From Lentisphaeria bacterium (GTDB taxonomy: Bacteria; Verrucomicrobiota; Lentisphaeria; Victivallales; UBA1829): a stretch of DNA of 64,000 nucleotides. The stretch spans positions 1 through 64,000 of the forward strand of contig DPDG01000114.1 of assembly GCA_003526375.1 (NCBI GenBank). The letters are read 5' to 3'. The notes beneath the pieces are model-generated. The model was not told where the DNA came from. It saw only the letters and a list, made by a program, of their open reading frames with translations, and made no database searches. Positions 16,594 to 25,267 of the stretch are shown one piece after another; within the stretch, counting starts at the first letter, position 1, and the number at the start of each line of letters is the position of its first letter. The translations under genes were made by a program, and so were the position numbers.

Positions 16594-17366
16594 TTGGAAA
16601 ACAACTGAAAGGAGAAAAGAAGATGAGAGAAAAGTGGTTCACATTGATAGAGTTGCTTATAGTAATTGCAATCATCGCGATTCTTGCGGCGATGCTGCTG
16701 CCGGCATTGCAGGCAGCCAAAGCCAAAGCAACAGGAATCAGCTGTTTATCTCAGTTGAAACAAAACGGATTGTTAATGAATTTATATGCCGGTGACAATA
16801 ATGAGTTCATGCTGTTGTACACCAACACAAATTATGCAGCTTCTGCAATGAACTGGTATCAATTACTGAAGGAAACAGGCTACTGTAAAGAAGCCAAAAC
16901 TTCAACAGCAGCATGTCCTATCATTGAACCGGCGTCAACAAGCAATTTTTACGGTATCAATCTATATCCCCCTAAAAGCTTGCGTCCCGCAGGTTTTGAA
17001 GAAGGCAATCCCGGCTTGTTATATGGAATTGCAATTACAATCAAAAGGATAAGAAAGCCGTCTCGTTTTATCTTATTGAGCGACAGTCTGCGTCCGCAAA
17101 CAACTCCATCAACCTTTTATCAGCCACCATATATTCAGACATTGGTAAGTGATGCTCCTTTGATGCATGCCAAACACAGCGGTCTGATCAACAGCACATT
17201 GATTGACGGCAGTGCGACAAGTCTGCAACCGGGACAGTCAGCAGATTATATCTACGAAACATACTGCGATGAAACGACAGGATATAAAGTCCAAATTTTC
17301 TACTACTGGGACAAAAACAAAATCAAGCGTTCTGTGATGTTGAAAGAGAAAGTCCCTTATTTTTGA
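16590..17366 (+). CDS. Prepilin-like protein with type IV pilin N-terminal methylation domain
   Basis: A 258-residue protein with FTLIELLIVIAIIAILAAM at residues 17-35 and a soluble C-terminal domain of the DUF1559-like type. A late segment, HAKHSGLINSTLIDGSATSL, corresponds to the H-x9-DG motif. The residue before the Phe is Trp instead of the canonical Gly. Two starts have good SDs: ATG 16590 (AGGAGG seven bases upstream, overlapping the LacI stop) and in-frame ATG 16623 (AAAGGAG). The first is used here. It lies between a LacI regulator and a lipoprotein and shares their transcript. Its role may be surface display in polysaccharide use; this is inference. Confidence 0.88.
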   Translation: MIGKQLKGEKKMREKWFTLIELLIVIAIIAILAAMLLPALQAAKAKATGISCLSQLKQNGLLMNLYAGDNNEFMLLYTNTNYAASAMNWYQLLKETGYCKEAKTSTAACPIIEPASTSNFYGINLYPPKSLRPAGFEEGNPGLLYGIAITIKRIRKPSRFILLSDSLRPQTTPSTFYQPPYIQTLVSDAPLMHAKHSGLINSTLIDGSATSLQPGQSADYIYETYCDETTGYKVQIFYYWDKNKIKRSVMLKEKVPYF

Positions 17367-17476
17367 ATGAAAGGAGGTCTATCCGGTATTTCAAATAAAA
17401 ATCAAGCTGAAAAGCGATATTGTCATCGAAACAAAATGATCTGCCGAAAGCAGACTTTCTACAAAGAAGGAAAAGT

Positions 17477-19051
17477 ATGAAGCATTTATTTTTTAGCTGT
17501 CTTCTGATATTTGTCGCAGGATGCCTCGTAGCTGACGTGGCAGGTTACCCGGCATTTTCGTTGAATAAAAAGATTATTGATCTGTCGTGGTCTAATCCGA
17601 CGATTGATTTCCTGAGCAGAAATCTTGCCGACATGGAAAAAGACAGCATTTTAGACGGAGTAACTATTCGGGTATCTGGGAAACCGGAGGTCTTTAACGG
17701 AAAAAAAGTTACGCCCGGCGGGTCCCCCTGGGGCAAAGAAAAGGGATATTGCTGGAAATATGAATCATTTCAGGAAGCGGTTGCAACGCTGAAAAAACTT
17801 CCGTTCAAAAAGTTTACGGATAATTTTTACTACTGTACAACGACGACCGACCAGTTTGATTGGTTTAATGACGAAGACTGGAAGCCGGTTTTGAACAACT
17901 TTCGCATCGCTGCAAAAGTTTCCAAAGCAGCAAATCTAAAGGGTCTGCTGTTCGATTTAGAGGAATACGGAAAGCTTCGCATCTGGCATTTTGATGAAAT
18001 CGGAACAGAACATAGTCTTGCGGAAACTTCGGAGAGAGTGTATCTGTTCGGGAAACAGGTTGGCAATGCAATTTTTTCCGAATATCCCGATGTCGTGCTT
18101 TTCATGCCGTTCTTTCTCTCTTTCGAGGGAGAATTGACTATTCCATTTGTAAACGGTCTGATGGTTGCCATGCCGCCGGAAGCACATATTGTCAGCGGTC
18201 ATGAATATTATTCTTATACGGCACGTGAGCCGTCCGATTACAAAGACCTGCGTTATACGCTCATGAGCCGTTTTTCCCGCAATGTCTATCCGGAAAACCG
18301 TGCGAAATTTTTTAATCAGGTCTCACTCGGACCTGCGTTTTACATGGATGCGGTTTTCGGACTTCTTCCCTATTGGTCTGACGCACTGAAACCGGACATA
18401 GATAAAGGGATTATTCCATTCATGCGACGGAATCTGGCGGCTGCCATAGAAGAAAGTGACCGCTATATCTGGTTTTACAGCGAAAAAGGAAGCTGGTGGA
18501 ACAATACCAGCCATCGGCAGATCAAAACGACTTGGCAGCAGCGTTGCCCTGATCTTGTCAAAACCATTGCAAAAGTTAAAAATCTTGAAAAAATTCCATT
18601 CAGTTCCCCGGAAAACAAACTGAACAATGGAGACTTTTCTGAAAATGGCGGATTCAGCCTGTGGCAAATTGAAAAGGACCAAAAGAAGCCATGTCCGGGA
18701 AGCGGAAGCATTGGCAACGGAAAAGCTGTTCTCAGGAAGATCACACGAGGCTGTTTCGATCAAAGAATTGCAACGGAACCGGGAAAATCTTATTTCTTAC
18801 GCATCCGGGGAAAAAATACTTCCAAAGGAAGAGCCTCCTGTAAAGTTAATTTTTTGGACAAGAACAAAAAATGGCTGCACCCTTCTCGATGCTTCAATCT
18901 TCCCCTCTCCCGCGACGGAAAAGAAACAGACATCTCGCAACTCTTTACTGTTCCGAAGTATGCCTATACGATGTCGGTTCAACTGAGTGTCATCAACGAG
19001 GGAGATCAAGGAGAAGTAACCTACACGGGAGCGCTCCTGCTTGAACTCTGA
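17477..19051 (+). CDS. Predicted lipoprotein with barrel-like and carbohydrate-binding-like domains
   Basis: A 524-residue protein. Residues 1-16 (MKHLFFSCLLIFVAGC) form a lipoprotein signal with lipobox VAGC, so it is probably membrane-anchored outside the cytoplasm. Residues about 30-390 look like an alpha/beta barrel, with an acidic strand end LKGLLFDLEEYG (near residue 155) where a glycosidase would place catalytic acids. Residues about 395-524 start with NGDFSENGGFSLW and resemble the beta-sandwich carbohydrate-binding modules of the CBM4/9 type. I do not recognise the family; a glycan-active role is inferred. AAGGA five bases before the ATG fixes the start. It ends the LacI operon. Confidence 0.75.
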   Translation: MKHLFFSCLLIFVAGCLVADVAGYPAFSLNKKIIDLSWSNPTIDFLSRNLADMEKDSILDGVTIRVSGKPEVFNGKKVTPGGSPWGKEKGYCWKYESFQEAVATLKKLPFKKFTDNFYYCTTTTDQFDWFNDEDWKPVLNNFRIAAKVSKAANLKGLLFDLEEYGKLRIWHFDEIGTEHSLAETSERVYLFGKQVGNAIFSEYPDVVLFMPFFLSFEGELTIPFVNGLMVAMPPEAHIVSGHEYYSYTAREPSDYKDLRYTLMSRFSRNVYPENRAKFFNQVSLGPAFYMDAVFGLLPYWSDALKPDIDKGIIPFMRRNLAAAIEESDRYIWFYSEKGSWWNNTSHRQIKTTWQQRCPDLVKTIAKVKNLEKIPFSSPENKLNNGDFSENGGFSLWQIEKDQKKPCPGSGSIGNGKAVLRKITRGCFDQRIATEPGKSYFLRIRGKNTSKGRASCKVNFLDKNKKWLHPSRCFNLPLSRDGKETDISQLFTVPKYAYTMSVQLSVINEGDQGEVTYTGALLLEL

Positions 19052-19067
19052 ACAATAACAATCAGCT

Positions 19068-20891
19068 TCAGCGGCGCCGGATTTCGGCGCCGTCGAGTTT
19101 GCGGGCGCCGAGAAGGGTACGGGCTTTGTCAAACGGCATGTCATAGGAGGGCAGGGCGATTCGCGTCTGCGGGGAACCGAAGGTATGTTTTATGCCCATC
19201 AGGTCAAGCAGGAGTTCAAACGTCAGGTCGTTGGTGAAAATGCAGTCCGCATTGGAACGCAGTGTTTCTTCCAGTCCGGGACGTTCTTTCCGCAGGGATT
19301 CCGAGAGATAGAGAAGCATCGGAATCTCTGCGATTTCCTGTTCATAGGCATCCGCACCATGCCCGACTCCGGGTTTTTCCGAATGATCCGAAAGATATAC
19401 GGCGGCTTTCACGTATGGGTTTTTCCGCAGAAGCGAAAATATCTTTTCCAGAATACCGTCCACATACAGGATGCTTTTATCATAGGCGCTCCATGCAAGG
19501 TTGTCGCCGAACCCTGCCGGATAACGGCGGGCATAGGGTCCGTGATTGCCCATGAGGTGCAGGACAATGAAAGCACGTTTTGAGTTCAGTTGTTGCGAAA
19601 ATGGTTCAAGCAGCGCTTCGTCCGGACGTGCCCGCCAGAGGATGAAATCCTCCATTGTGTTGAGCCAGATGCACTTGTCCGCTCCGGAAGCCAGCGCCGC
19701 GACAGGTGAATCAAAACGCCCGTGGGGATATTGGTTGCTCAGGAATACGGTATGACAGGAACAGTATTTCAATACATCGAAAATGCTTGGCGCCACTCCG
19801 TCTTCCTGCCGGATATACTGGTTGTGCGCAGTCAGCAGATAAGAGATGACTTGCATGGTCTGGACGTGGCATGAGAATGCGTTTTTCATGAGGATGAAGC
19901 CCGGTTCCCGTGCCGCCGCTTTCATGAACGGCGTCGTGTCGAGCCCGTACCCGTAGGCGCTGCAATGGTTTTTATTATGGGATTCCCCGATGATCAGAAC
20001 ATAAATCCCGTCGCTGCCGCTGTTTTTTACGACGTGCCTTTCCACGGCTTTCCGACGTGCCGCGCCGGACGCCGCATATTGCTCGATGACTGCGAAATAT
20101 TGCAGGCTGTCCGTAAACAGAACCTTCGTGCGGTTCAGCGCGTCGATTCCCGTGAGTTCGCCATAAAGAGCAGGGGAGAGGCAGAGCAGCATCAGGACAA
20201 GGATGCAGGAGAAGGCCCTGGAATTCCGCCGGGGAGTGCCGATTCTGTTCAGCAGGAACAGTCCCGCCGCGGCGAGAAGCAGAAGAACGAACAGCAGCAG
20301 GCAGAAGAAATGTGTCAGGAAATAGTAAAGCCCTTCCGCAAGTTCCGTCTGATAGACCGCCTGAATGGAGTCATAGGTGAACTTGCGTCCGTTTGCGATG
20401 TGATGCGCAATAATTGTCAGCGGGAGCAGATACAGCAGGAAACCGAGAATCAGTGTCGGCAGAACCCGGAGCGTGCGGTGGATGCGTCCCAGAAGATCGC
20501 CGCATACGGCATCGGTTCCCCAGCACCAGACTGCAAGGAGCATTGCAAAATACAGCTGGCAGACGGAATAGAACTGCTCGATCGGAGAAAAATTGAGCCA
20601 TTCACAGAACAGGAGAACCGGCGGAAAGGCAAAATAGATCATCCGCGCCCACGCATCGCGGCGGATCAGGGCGCAGGAAAGAGCGGCGGAATAAATCGCC
20701 GCGGTGATGATGAACGGGCAGAGCGTGCCGGGTTCAATATAGTTTCCCGGACGGAAAAGAATATAAATTGCGCTCAGGAGATAGACTGTGGCGAAGACCG
20801 TCCCGCAGGTGATCCACTGTTTTTGGGTGATTCCATTCAAGGAATACCGGATTTCTCTGATGGATGCGATGACATGGTTCCTGTTGAACAT
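19068..20891 (-). CDS. EptA/OpgE-like phosphoethanolamine transferase family protein
   Basis: A 607-residue inner-membrane enzyme with about five N-terminal helices (to residue ~255) and a periplasmic alkaline-phosphatase-fold domain. Family members move phosphoethanolamine onto lipid A, glycans or other acceptors. Visible motifs are YVLIIGESHNKNHCSAYGYG (metal-binding Glu), NAFSCHVQTMQVISYLL (the segment holding the catalytic Thr), LMGNHGPY, and YLSDHSEKPGVGHG with the Asp-His metal pair. The start follows AAGGA at ten bases. It is 15 bp downstream of coaB in the same direction and converges with the lipoprotein gene. The acceptor is unknown. Confidence 0.88.
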   Translation of the reverse strand: MFNRNHVIASIREIRYSLNGITQKQWITCGTVFATVYLLSAIYILFRPGNYIEPGTLCPFIITAAIYSAALSCALIRRDAWARMIYFAFPPVLLFCEWLNFSPIEQFYSVCQLYFAMLLAVWCWGTDAVCGDLLGRIHRTLRVLPTLILGFLLYLLPLTIIAHHIANGRKFTYDSIQAVYQTELAEGLYYFLTHFFCLLLFVLLLLAAAGLFLLNRIGTPRRNSRAFSCILVLMLLCLSPALYGELTGIDALNRTKVLFTDSLQYFAVIEQYAASGAARRKAVERHVVKNSGSDGIYVLIIGESHNKNHCSAYGYGLDTTPFMKAAAREPGFILMKNAFSCHVQTMQVISYLLTAHNQYIRQEDGVAPSIFDVLKYCSCHTVFLSNQYPHGRFDSPVAALASGADKCIWLNTMEDFILWRARPDEALLEPFSQQLNSKRAFIVLHLMGNHGPYARRYPAGFGDNLAWSAYDKSILYVDGILEKIFSLLRKNPYVKAAVYLSDHSEKPGVGHGADAYEQEIAEIPMLLYLSESLRKERPGLEETLRSNADCIFTNDLTFELLLDLMGIKHTFGSPQTRIALPSYDMPFDKARTLLGARKLDGAEIRRR

Positions 20892-20906
20892 GACGGAACA
20901 ATCCTT

Positions 20907-21542
20907 TTATTTCGGATTCAGTATCAGTGACAGGAGTTCTGCCGCGAGTTCCTTTTTGGGTTTGAGCTCCAGATTGAAACGGCGGCCGTCGGAGCCATAA
21001 AGCGTGATCGCGTTGTCGTCGGCTGCGAATCCGCGCCCCGGTTTGCCGACTTCGTTTGCCGCGATCCAGTCAAAATTTTTTGCCTTCATTTTCTTGAGCG
21101 CATTGGATTCCAGATCATCCGTTTCCGCGGCGAAGCCCACGAGTATCTGATTGCCGCGTTTGAGCTTTCCCAATGACAAAGCGATGTCTTCCGTCCGCTC
21201 CAGTTCCAGAAAAAGATTGCCTTCCGTTTTCTTGAGTTTGGTCCGGGAACAGACGACCGGGCGGTAGTCCGCAACGGCGGCGGAGAGAATGATCAGCTCC
21301 GCTTCCGGCATTGCCTGTTTCATTGCCTGCGCCATCTGCGAGGCTGTTTCAATCCTGATGAATCCGGCAAGCCCCTCCGGCGGTTGAATGGCGACGGGAC
21401 CCGAAACTAAAGTGACGGTGTGCCCGATCCTGACGGCGGCTTCCGCTATGGCATATCCCATTTTACCGGAAGAATGGTTGGTGATGAAACGGACCGGATC
21501 AATGCTTTCGCGCGTCGGTCCTGCGTTGATCAGAATATTCAT
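20907..21542 (-). CDS. coaB: Stand-alone phosphopantothenate-cysteine ligase (CoaB)
   Basis: Joins cysteine to 4'-phosphopantothenate in coenzyme A synthesis. The 211 residues cover only the CoaB half of the usual CoaBC fusion: NILINAGPTRESIDPVRFITNHSSGKMG at the N-terminus, SAAVADYRP near residue 90 and the KLKKTEG lysine motif near residue 103. The start at 21542 overlaps the nadK stop (ATGA), and an upstream open frame to 21596 has no family similarity. No CoaC decarboxylase lies next to it. Being co-translated with NAD kinase suggests a cofactor operon. Confidence 0.92.
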   Translation of the reverse strand: MNILINAGPTRESIDPVRFITNHSSGKMGYAIAEAAVRIGHTVTLVSGPVAIQPPEGLAGFIRIETASQMAQAMKQAMPEAELIILSAAVADYRPVVCSRTKLKKTEGNLFLELERTEDIALSLGKLKRGNQILVGFAAETDDLESNALKKMKAKNFDWIAANEVGKPGRGFAADDNAITLYGSDGRRFNLELKPKKELAAELLSLILNPK

Positions 21543-22297
21543 AGGGGAATATCCTCGAATCCGATGGCGCGCTGCTCCCGGCGGATGCGGCGGCATTCAG
21601 GGCACATGAAGACTTCCAGTCCGAGCATCTGCGCAGTTTTTTCCGATTTGCGGATTGTGACGATATCGCCTTCGCTGAGTTTGACGCTTTCCGGTGAATT
21701 ATCGAAAACCAGCTCGGAGGGACCCCGCAGAATTCTGACCTTGATGATGGATTCTTCTTTCAGTACAAGATGATTCAGCAGTTCCGTGCTGTTGCTGAAC
21801 GCAATTCCGATTCCGACGCGGAAACTGCCGTGAGTGATACTCCGGTAATAGGCTGTGCTTCCGTGGACCGTGGAGACCCCGACGCCGTCGCCGACCACTT
21901 CACGCGCGTAAATGTCATCGTCGATTTTGACCTGGTAACGCAGGGCGCTGACGTTGTTCATGTTGTGTATGAAAATATCGTTGATGGCGTAACGTTTGAC
22001 ATTTCCGGTCATCCCGACGAGCTTCATCATTTTCGTGACTTTAAGCTTTCCGGCAAGCATAGCGTCAATCTGGTTTCCGACGGAATGGAGAGGGCAGTGA
22101 GGGGCGGTTTCCACGTCGCGGACAGGCATTTTCAGACGCTGTGGATAGGCGAGCTCGGCACCGAGCATGGCGCCGTCTCCGCCGTAACTGATCAGCAGGT
22201 CGAAGTCTTCCCTGTGCCTGTCTACGACCGTGACTCCTTTGCCGAGCAGTATCTTTTCAAGCGATTCCGCATTTTTCCCGTAAAGCGCGACTTTCAT
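21539..22297 (-). CDS. nadK: NAD kinase
   Basis: Phosphorylates NAD to NADP in the cytoplasm. At 252 residues it shows the catalytic YGGDGAML near residue 38, NDIFIHNMN for the NE/ND motif, and DGVGVSTVHGSTAYYRS near residue 137, which corresponds to the usual DG..VSTPTGSTAY. The Pro-Thr of that motif is replaced by Val-His. The C-terminus carries a CPECRRIRR motif of unknown meaning. CAGGAG lies nine bases before the start. It overlaps the upstream SpoU methylase gene by four bases and coaB by four. Confidence 0.92.
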   Translation of the reverse strand: MKVALYGKNAESLEKILLGKGVTVVDRHREDFDLLISYGGDGAMLGAELAYPQRLKMPVRDVETAPHCPLHSVGNQIDAMLAGKLKVTKMMKLVGMTGNVKRYAINDIFIHNMNNVSALRYQVKIDDDIYAREVVGDGVGVSTVHGSTAYYRSITHGSFRVGIGIAFSNSTELLNHLVLKEESIIKVRILRGPSELVFDNSPESVKLSEGDIVTIRKSEKTAQMLGLEVFMCPECRRIRREQRAIGFEDIPL

Positions 22298-22779
22298 TTC
22301 GCCGGACTCCTGAACTGATATTTTTCAATGATGGAATATAGCACCGCAGCCGCGCAATTGCCAACGTTGACCGAAGTCTTTGCGCCGAACATCGGCAGGG
22401 AAACGATTCCGTCGCATTCCGCGCCTGCCTCCGGATCGACTCCAAGCGCCTCGTTGCCGAAAACCAGGGCGAGCGGAAAGCGGCAGTCATAATCCCACAC
22501 ATGCTGTGACTGATCGGAGACTTCCACCGCGAGAACGCAGTAACCTTTGGATTTCAGCTCGCGGACGGCGTCCACGGTTCGCCCGAACTTGCGGAACGGA
22601 ACAGTTCTGTCCGCGCCCATGGCGGATTTTGCGAGCTTCGGATGAGGCGGCGCAGGCGTATAGCCGCAGCAAACCACTTCTTTTGCTCCGACCGCGTCCG
22701 CCAGACGGAAAATATTTCCGGTGTTGAAGGAACTCCTGAGACGGTCCAGCACAATCGTGATCTCCGGATGGGCGCCCAT
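22294..22779 (-). CDS. SpoU/TrmH-family RNA 2'-O-methyltransferase
   Basis: A 161-residue SPOUT-fold methyltransferase that should methylate a ribose in tRNA or rRNA using S-adenosylmethionine. The three SpoU motifs are present: SSFNTGNIFRLADAVG near residue 16, LALVFGNEALGV near residue 103, and VSLPMFGAKTSVNVGNCAAAVLY near residue 125, forming the trefoil knot. The size and lack of an N-terminal extension match TrmL-like proteins, but the target cannot be fixed. It follows the helicase gene by 13 bp and overlaps nadK. Confidence 0.92.
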   Translation of the reverse strand: MGAHPEITIVLDRLRSSFNTGNIFRLADAVGAKEVVCCGYTPAPPHPKLAKSAMGADRTVPFRKFGRTVDAVRELKSKGYCVLAVEVSDQSQHVWDYDCRFPLALVFGNEALGVDPEAGAECDGIVSLPMFGAKTSVNVGNCAAAVLYSIIEKYQFRSPAK

Positions 22780-22792
22780 GAAGAATCTCCGT

Positions 22793-24412
22793 TTACCTTC
22801 TCGGACGGGAGGACCGCCCGGAAGCCGGTCTGCGCCCGCCGCCTCCGTGCCGGGAATTTCCGCGGGGACGGGAATGTTTCACCGGTGCGTTGACACGTTC
22901 CGGCAGGGTAAGCATCTCCTCCTCCGGCTGAATCGTCTTGATTTCAATCTGTGCGTATTTTTCGATGTCCGGCATGACGTATGCACCGTATTCGCAGACA
23001 AAACTGATGGATTTGCCTTTGGCGCCGGCACGTCCTGTGCGGCCGATGCGGTGGACATAGTCCTCCGGATGATCCGGCAGGTCGTAGTTGACGACATGCG
23101 AGATGCCGGCAATATGGATTCCGCGCGCGGCAACATCGGTTGCAACGACGATTTTGACTTCGCCAGATTTGAATTTTTCCAGAATTTTCAGGCGCTTTGC
23201 CTGCGGAATGTCACCGGAGAGGAGTTCCGCCTTGATTCCGTATTCATAAAGATGATCCACCAGATCGATATTTTTCTCTTTCCAGTTTCCGAAAATGATC
23301 ATGCGCTCGAACGGTTCGTTCCGGATGAGCCATAACAGCATGGAAAGCTTCTGGTGATTCATCACGGCATAGAAATGCTGGTCGATGAGATCGGTTACGA
23401 CGTGTTCGGGTTCCGCTTCAAGGGAGACCGGTTCGACAAGCCAGCGGTCCACCAGAGCCAGCACTTCCGGCTCCAGCGTGGCGCTGAAAAGCATGGTCTG
23501 GCGTTTGCCTGCCGGCGGAAGTTTGGAGACGATGCGGCGGACATCGGGGATGAATCCCATGTCCAGCATACGGTCCGCTTCATCAATCACGAGAATTTCC
23601 GTGGACGAAAGATCAAGATGTCCGCTGCGCGAGTAGTCAATGATCCTGCCGGGAGTCCCGACGAGAATGTCGATCGGATCGGCAAGCGAGTCACGCTGTC
23701 CCTGATGATCCATGCCGCCGAAGATTACGAGATTGTTCAGCGACGTGTATTTACCGAGTGCAAGCGCGTCATTATGAATCTGGATCGCGAGCTCACGGGT
23801 GGGCGAAAGCACCAGCACACGGCAGGAGCCGGGGCGTCTTGACTCCGGCGGAAGCGGATTCTTGATCAGGCGCGTCATGGCGGACGCCAGAAATGCCGCA
23901 GTTTTTCCTGTGCCGGTCTGTGCTTTTGCCGCAAGATCTTTGCCTGCAAGCGCATAGGGCAGACATTTTTCCTGAATCACGGTGCAATACTGGAATCCGA
24001 GAGTCTGCGTCCCTGCAAGGATTTCAGGCGCGAGATCAAGATCGCAGAACCTTGTTTTGCCTTCTTCCTGCGGCGGTGCGACAAGTTCCGGCATCGGCGG
24101 CGGAGAAGCCTTGACGGGTTTTCTTTTCGCCTGCACCGGTGCGGATTTCGTTTTCCCGGCTCTGTTCTCTGCCTTTGGTTTCCCTGTGGACGGTCTGGCG
24201 TCTGCTTTTTTTACGGATGAACGGCGCTGAACGGACTGCTCCCGTTTCGGCCCTCTGCCGGAGGCTGATTTCTGAGGAGGTTTCGGGGAGGTCTGTTTTT
24301 TCCCTTCTTCCGTGGAAGCGGTTCCGAAAATGGATTTTTTTAGAAGTCTGAGTCTTGCCTTGAGACTGAGTCGGAAGGGACGGTCTGATTTTTTCTGAGT
24401 TTTCTTTAACAC
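22793..24412 (-). CDS. DEAD-box ATP-dependent RNA helicase (RhlE/RhlB-like)
   Basis: A 539-residue RNA helicase. A basic, low-complexity N-terminus of about 115 residues precedes the core. The Q motif TVIQEKC, Walker A AKAQTGTGKTAAF, PTRELA, DEAD (LVIDEADRMLDMGF), SAT (LFSATLEP) and the C-terminal HRIGRTGRAG are all visible. A short basic Gly/Arg-rich tail follows. The start is a GTG with a poor SD, so the true N-terminus is uncertain. It heads the run that continues with the SpoU methylase, nadK and coaB. A role in RNA decay or ribosome assembly is usual for the family. Confidence 0.93.
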   Translation of the reverse strand: MLKKTQKKSDRPFRLSLKARLRLLKKSIFGTASTEEGKKQTSPKPPQKSASGRGPKREQSVQRRSSVKKADARPSTGKPKAENRAGKTKSAPVQAKRKPVKASPPPMPELVAPPQEEGKTRFCDLDLAPEILAGTQTLGFQYCTVIQEKCLPYALAGKDLAAKAQTGTGKTAAFLASAMTRLIKNPLPPESRRPGSCRVLVLSPTRELAIQIHNDALALGKYTSLNNLVIFGGMDHQGQRDSLADPIDILVGTPGRIIDYSRSGHLDLSSTEILVIDEADRMLDMGFIPDVRRIVSKLPPAGKRQTMLFSATLEPEVLALVDRWLVEPVSLEAEPEHVVTDLIDQHFYAVMNHQKLSMLLWLIRNEPFERMIIFGNWKEKNIDLVDHLYEYGIKAELLSGDIPQAKRLKILEKFKSGEVKIVVATDVAARGIHIAGISHVVNYDLPDHPEDYVHRIGRTGRAGAKGKSISFVCEYGAYVMPDIEKYAQIEIKTIQPEEEMLTLPERVNAPVKHSRPRGNSRHGGGGRRPASGRSSRPRR

Positions 24413-24538
24413 GACAGTAATGGAAGTTTCTTTTGTTTAGTGATTAACGGTTGAAATGTTCGAGTTCATAAGTTACATCTGAAACGGCGATAATACAAGT
24501 TTTTTTATGAAATAACGGCAGTTTTTACTTCTCCGCTT

Positions 24539-25267
24539 TCACAGGGGACCGTGACTGCCGGGGCGATGCTGTTCCTGAATCTGGTCAGGAAGAACGGCTC
24601 CGGCGCTGACGATGAGGCGCATGGCATCTGCAACGGACATGTCAAGGAAAATGCACCGTTCCTTCGGAATCAGAAGCAGGAAACCGCTGGTCGGGTTCGG
24701 AGTCGTCGGCATGAAGATGCTCACGACCGGTTTGCCCAGTTTCTCCGTGACTTCAAACGGTTCCGTGTTTTCGTTCGTCATAAATCCGATGGCATAAGAG
24801 CCGGAGCACGGATATTCAAACATCACGACTTTGCTGAACATGCTTCCCCCGCCGGAGGACCAGAGAGCGTCACCGATCTGCTTGCAGGTGGAATAGATGA
24901 AATTAATGATCGGCAGGCGGAGCAGAATTTTCTGCGCCAGCGTGATCATGCGGTTTCCGAGCGTCATTCTGGCAAGCTGCCCGATCGCGATCAGGAGCAC
25001 GACGATCAGGATAAGCGAAATCACGCGGATGCCCTGCTGGACCCAGAACGAGCCGATCTCGTCCTGAAAGATATTGAGGTGCTTGATGATTGCAAGCGCC
25101 CACGTCGTCAGGAGATTGTAGATGAACCACGCAACCCAGAGCGTCACGAAAATCGGAATTACGACAAACAGCCCTGTGATCAGCAGTCCTTTGGTTTGTG
25201 AAAAAACGAAACGCCTGCTTCGCCTCGCCATCAGCGAGAGGTATAAATTAAGCTTGCTTTTCTTCAT
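24539..25267 (-). CDS. DUF502 family membrane protein
   Basis: A 242-residue protein with two strong transmembrane segments (about residues 27-55 and 79-103) and a soluble part with the family pattern RLPIINFIYSTCKQIGDAL and FMPTTPNPTSGFLLLIPKERC. The function of DUF502 is unknown. The chosen start overlaps the CorC-like gene by 20 bases and has AAGGA five bases upstream; ATG 25231 is an alternative. It is the last gene of the long minus-strand fab-phoH-ybeY string. Confidence 0.87.
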   Translation of the reverse strand: MKKSKLNLYLSLMARRSRRFVFSQTKGLLITGLFVVIPIFVTLWVAWFIYNLLTTWALAIIKHLNIFQDEIGSFWVQQGIRVISLILIVVLLIAIGQLARMTLGNRMITLAQKILLRLPIINFIYSTCKQIGDALWSSGGGSMFSKVVMFEYPCSGSYAIGFMTNENTEPFEVTEKLGKPVVSIFMPTTPNPTSGFLLLIPKERCIFLDMSVADAMRLIVSAGAVLPDQIQEQHRPGSHGPL

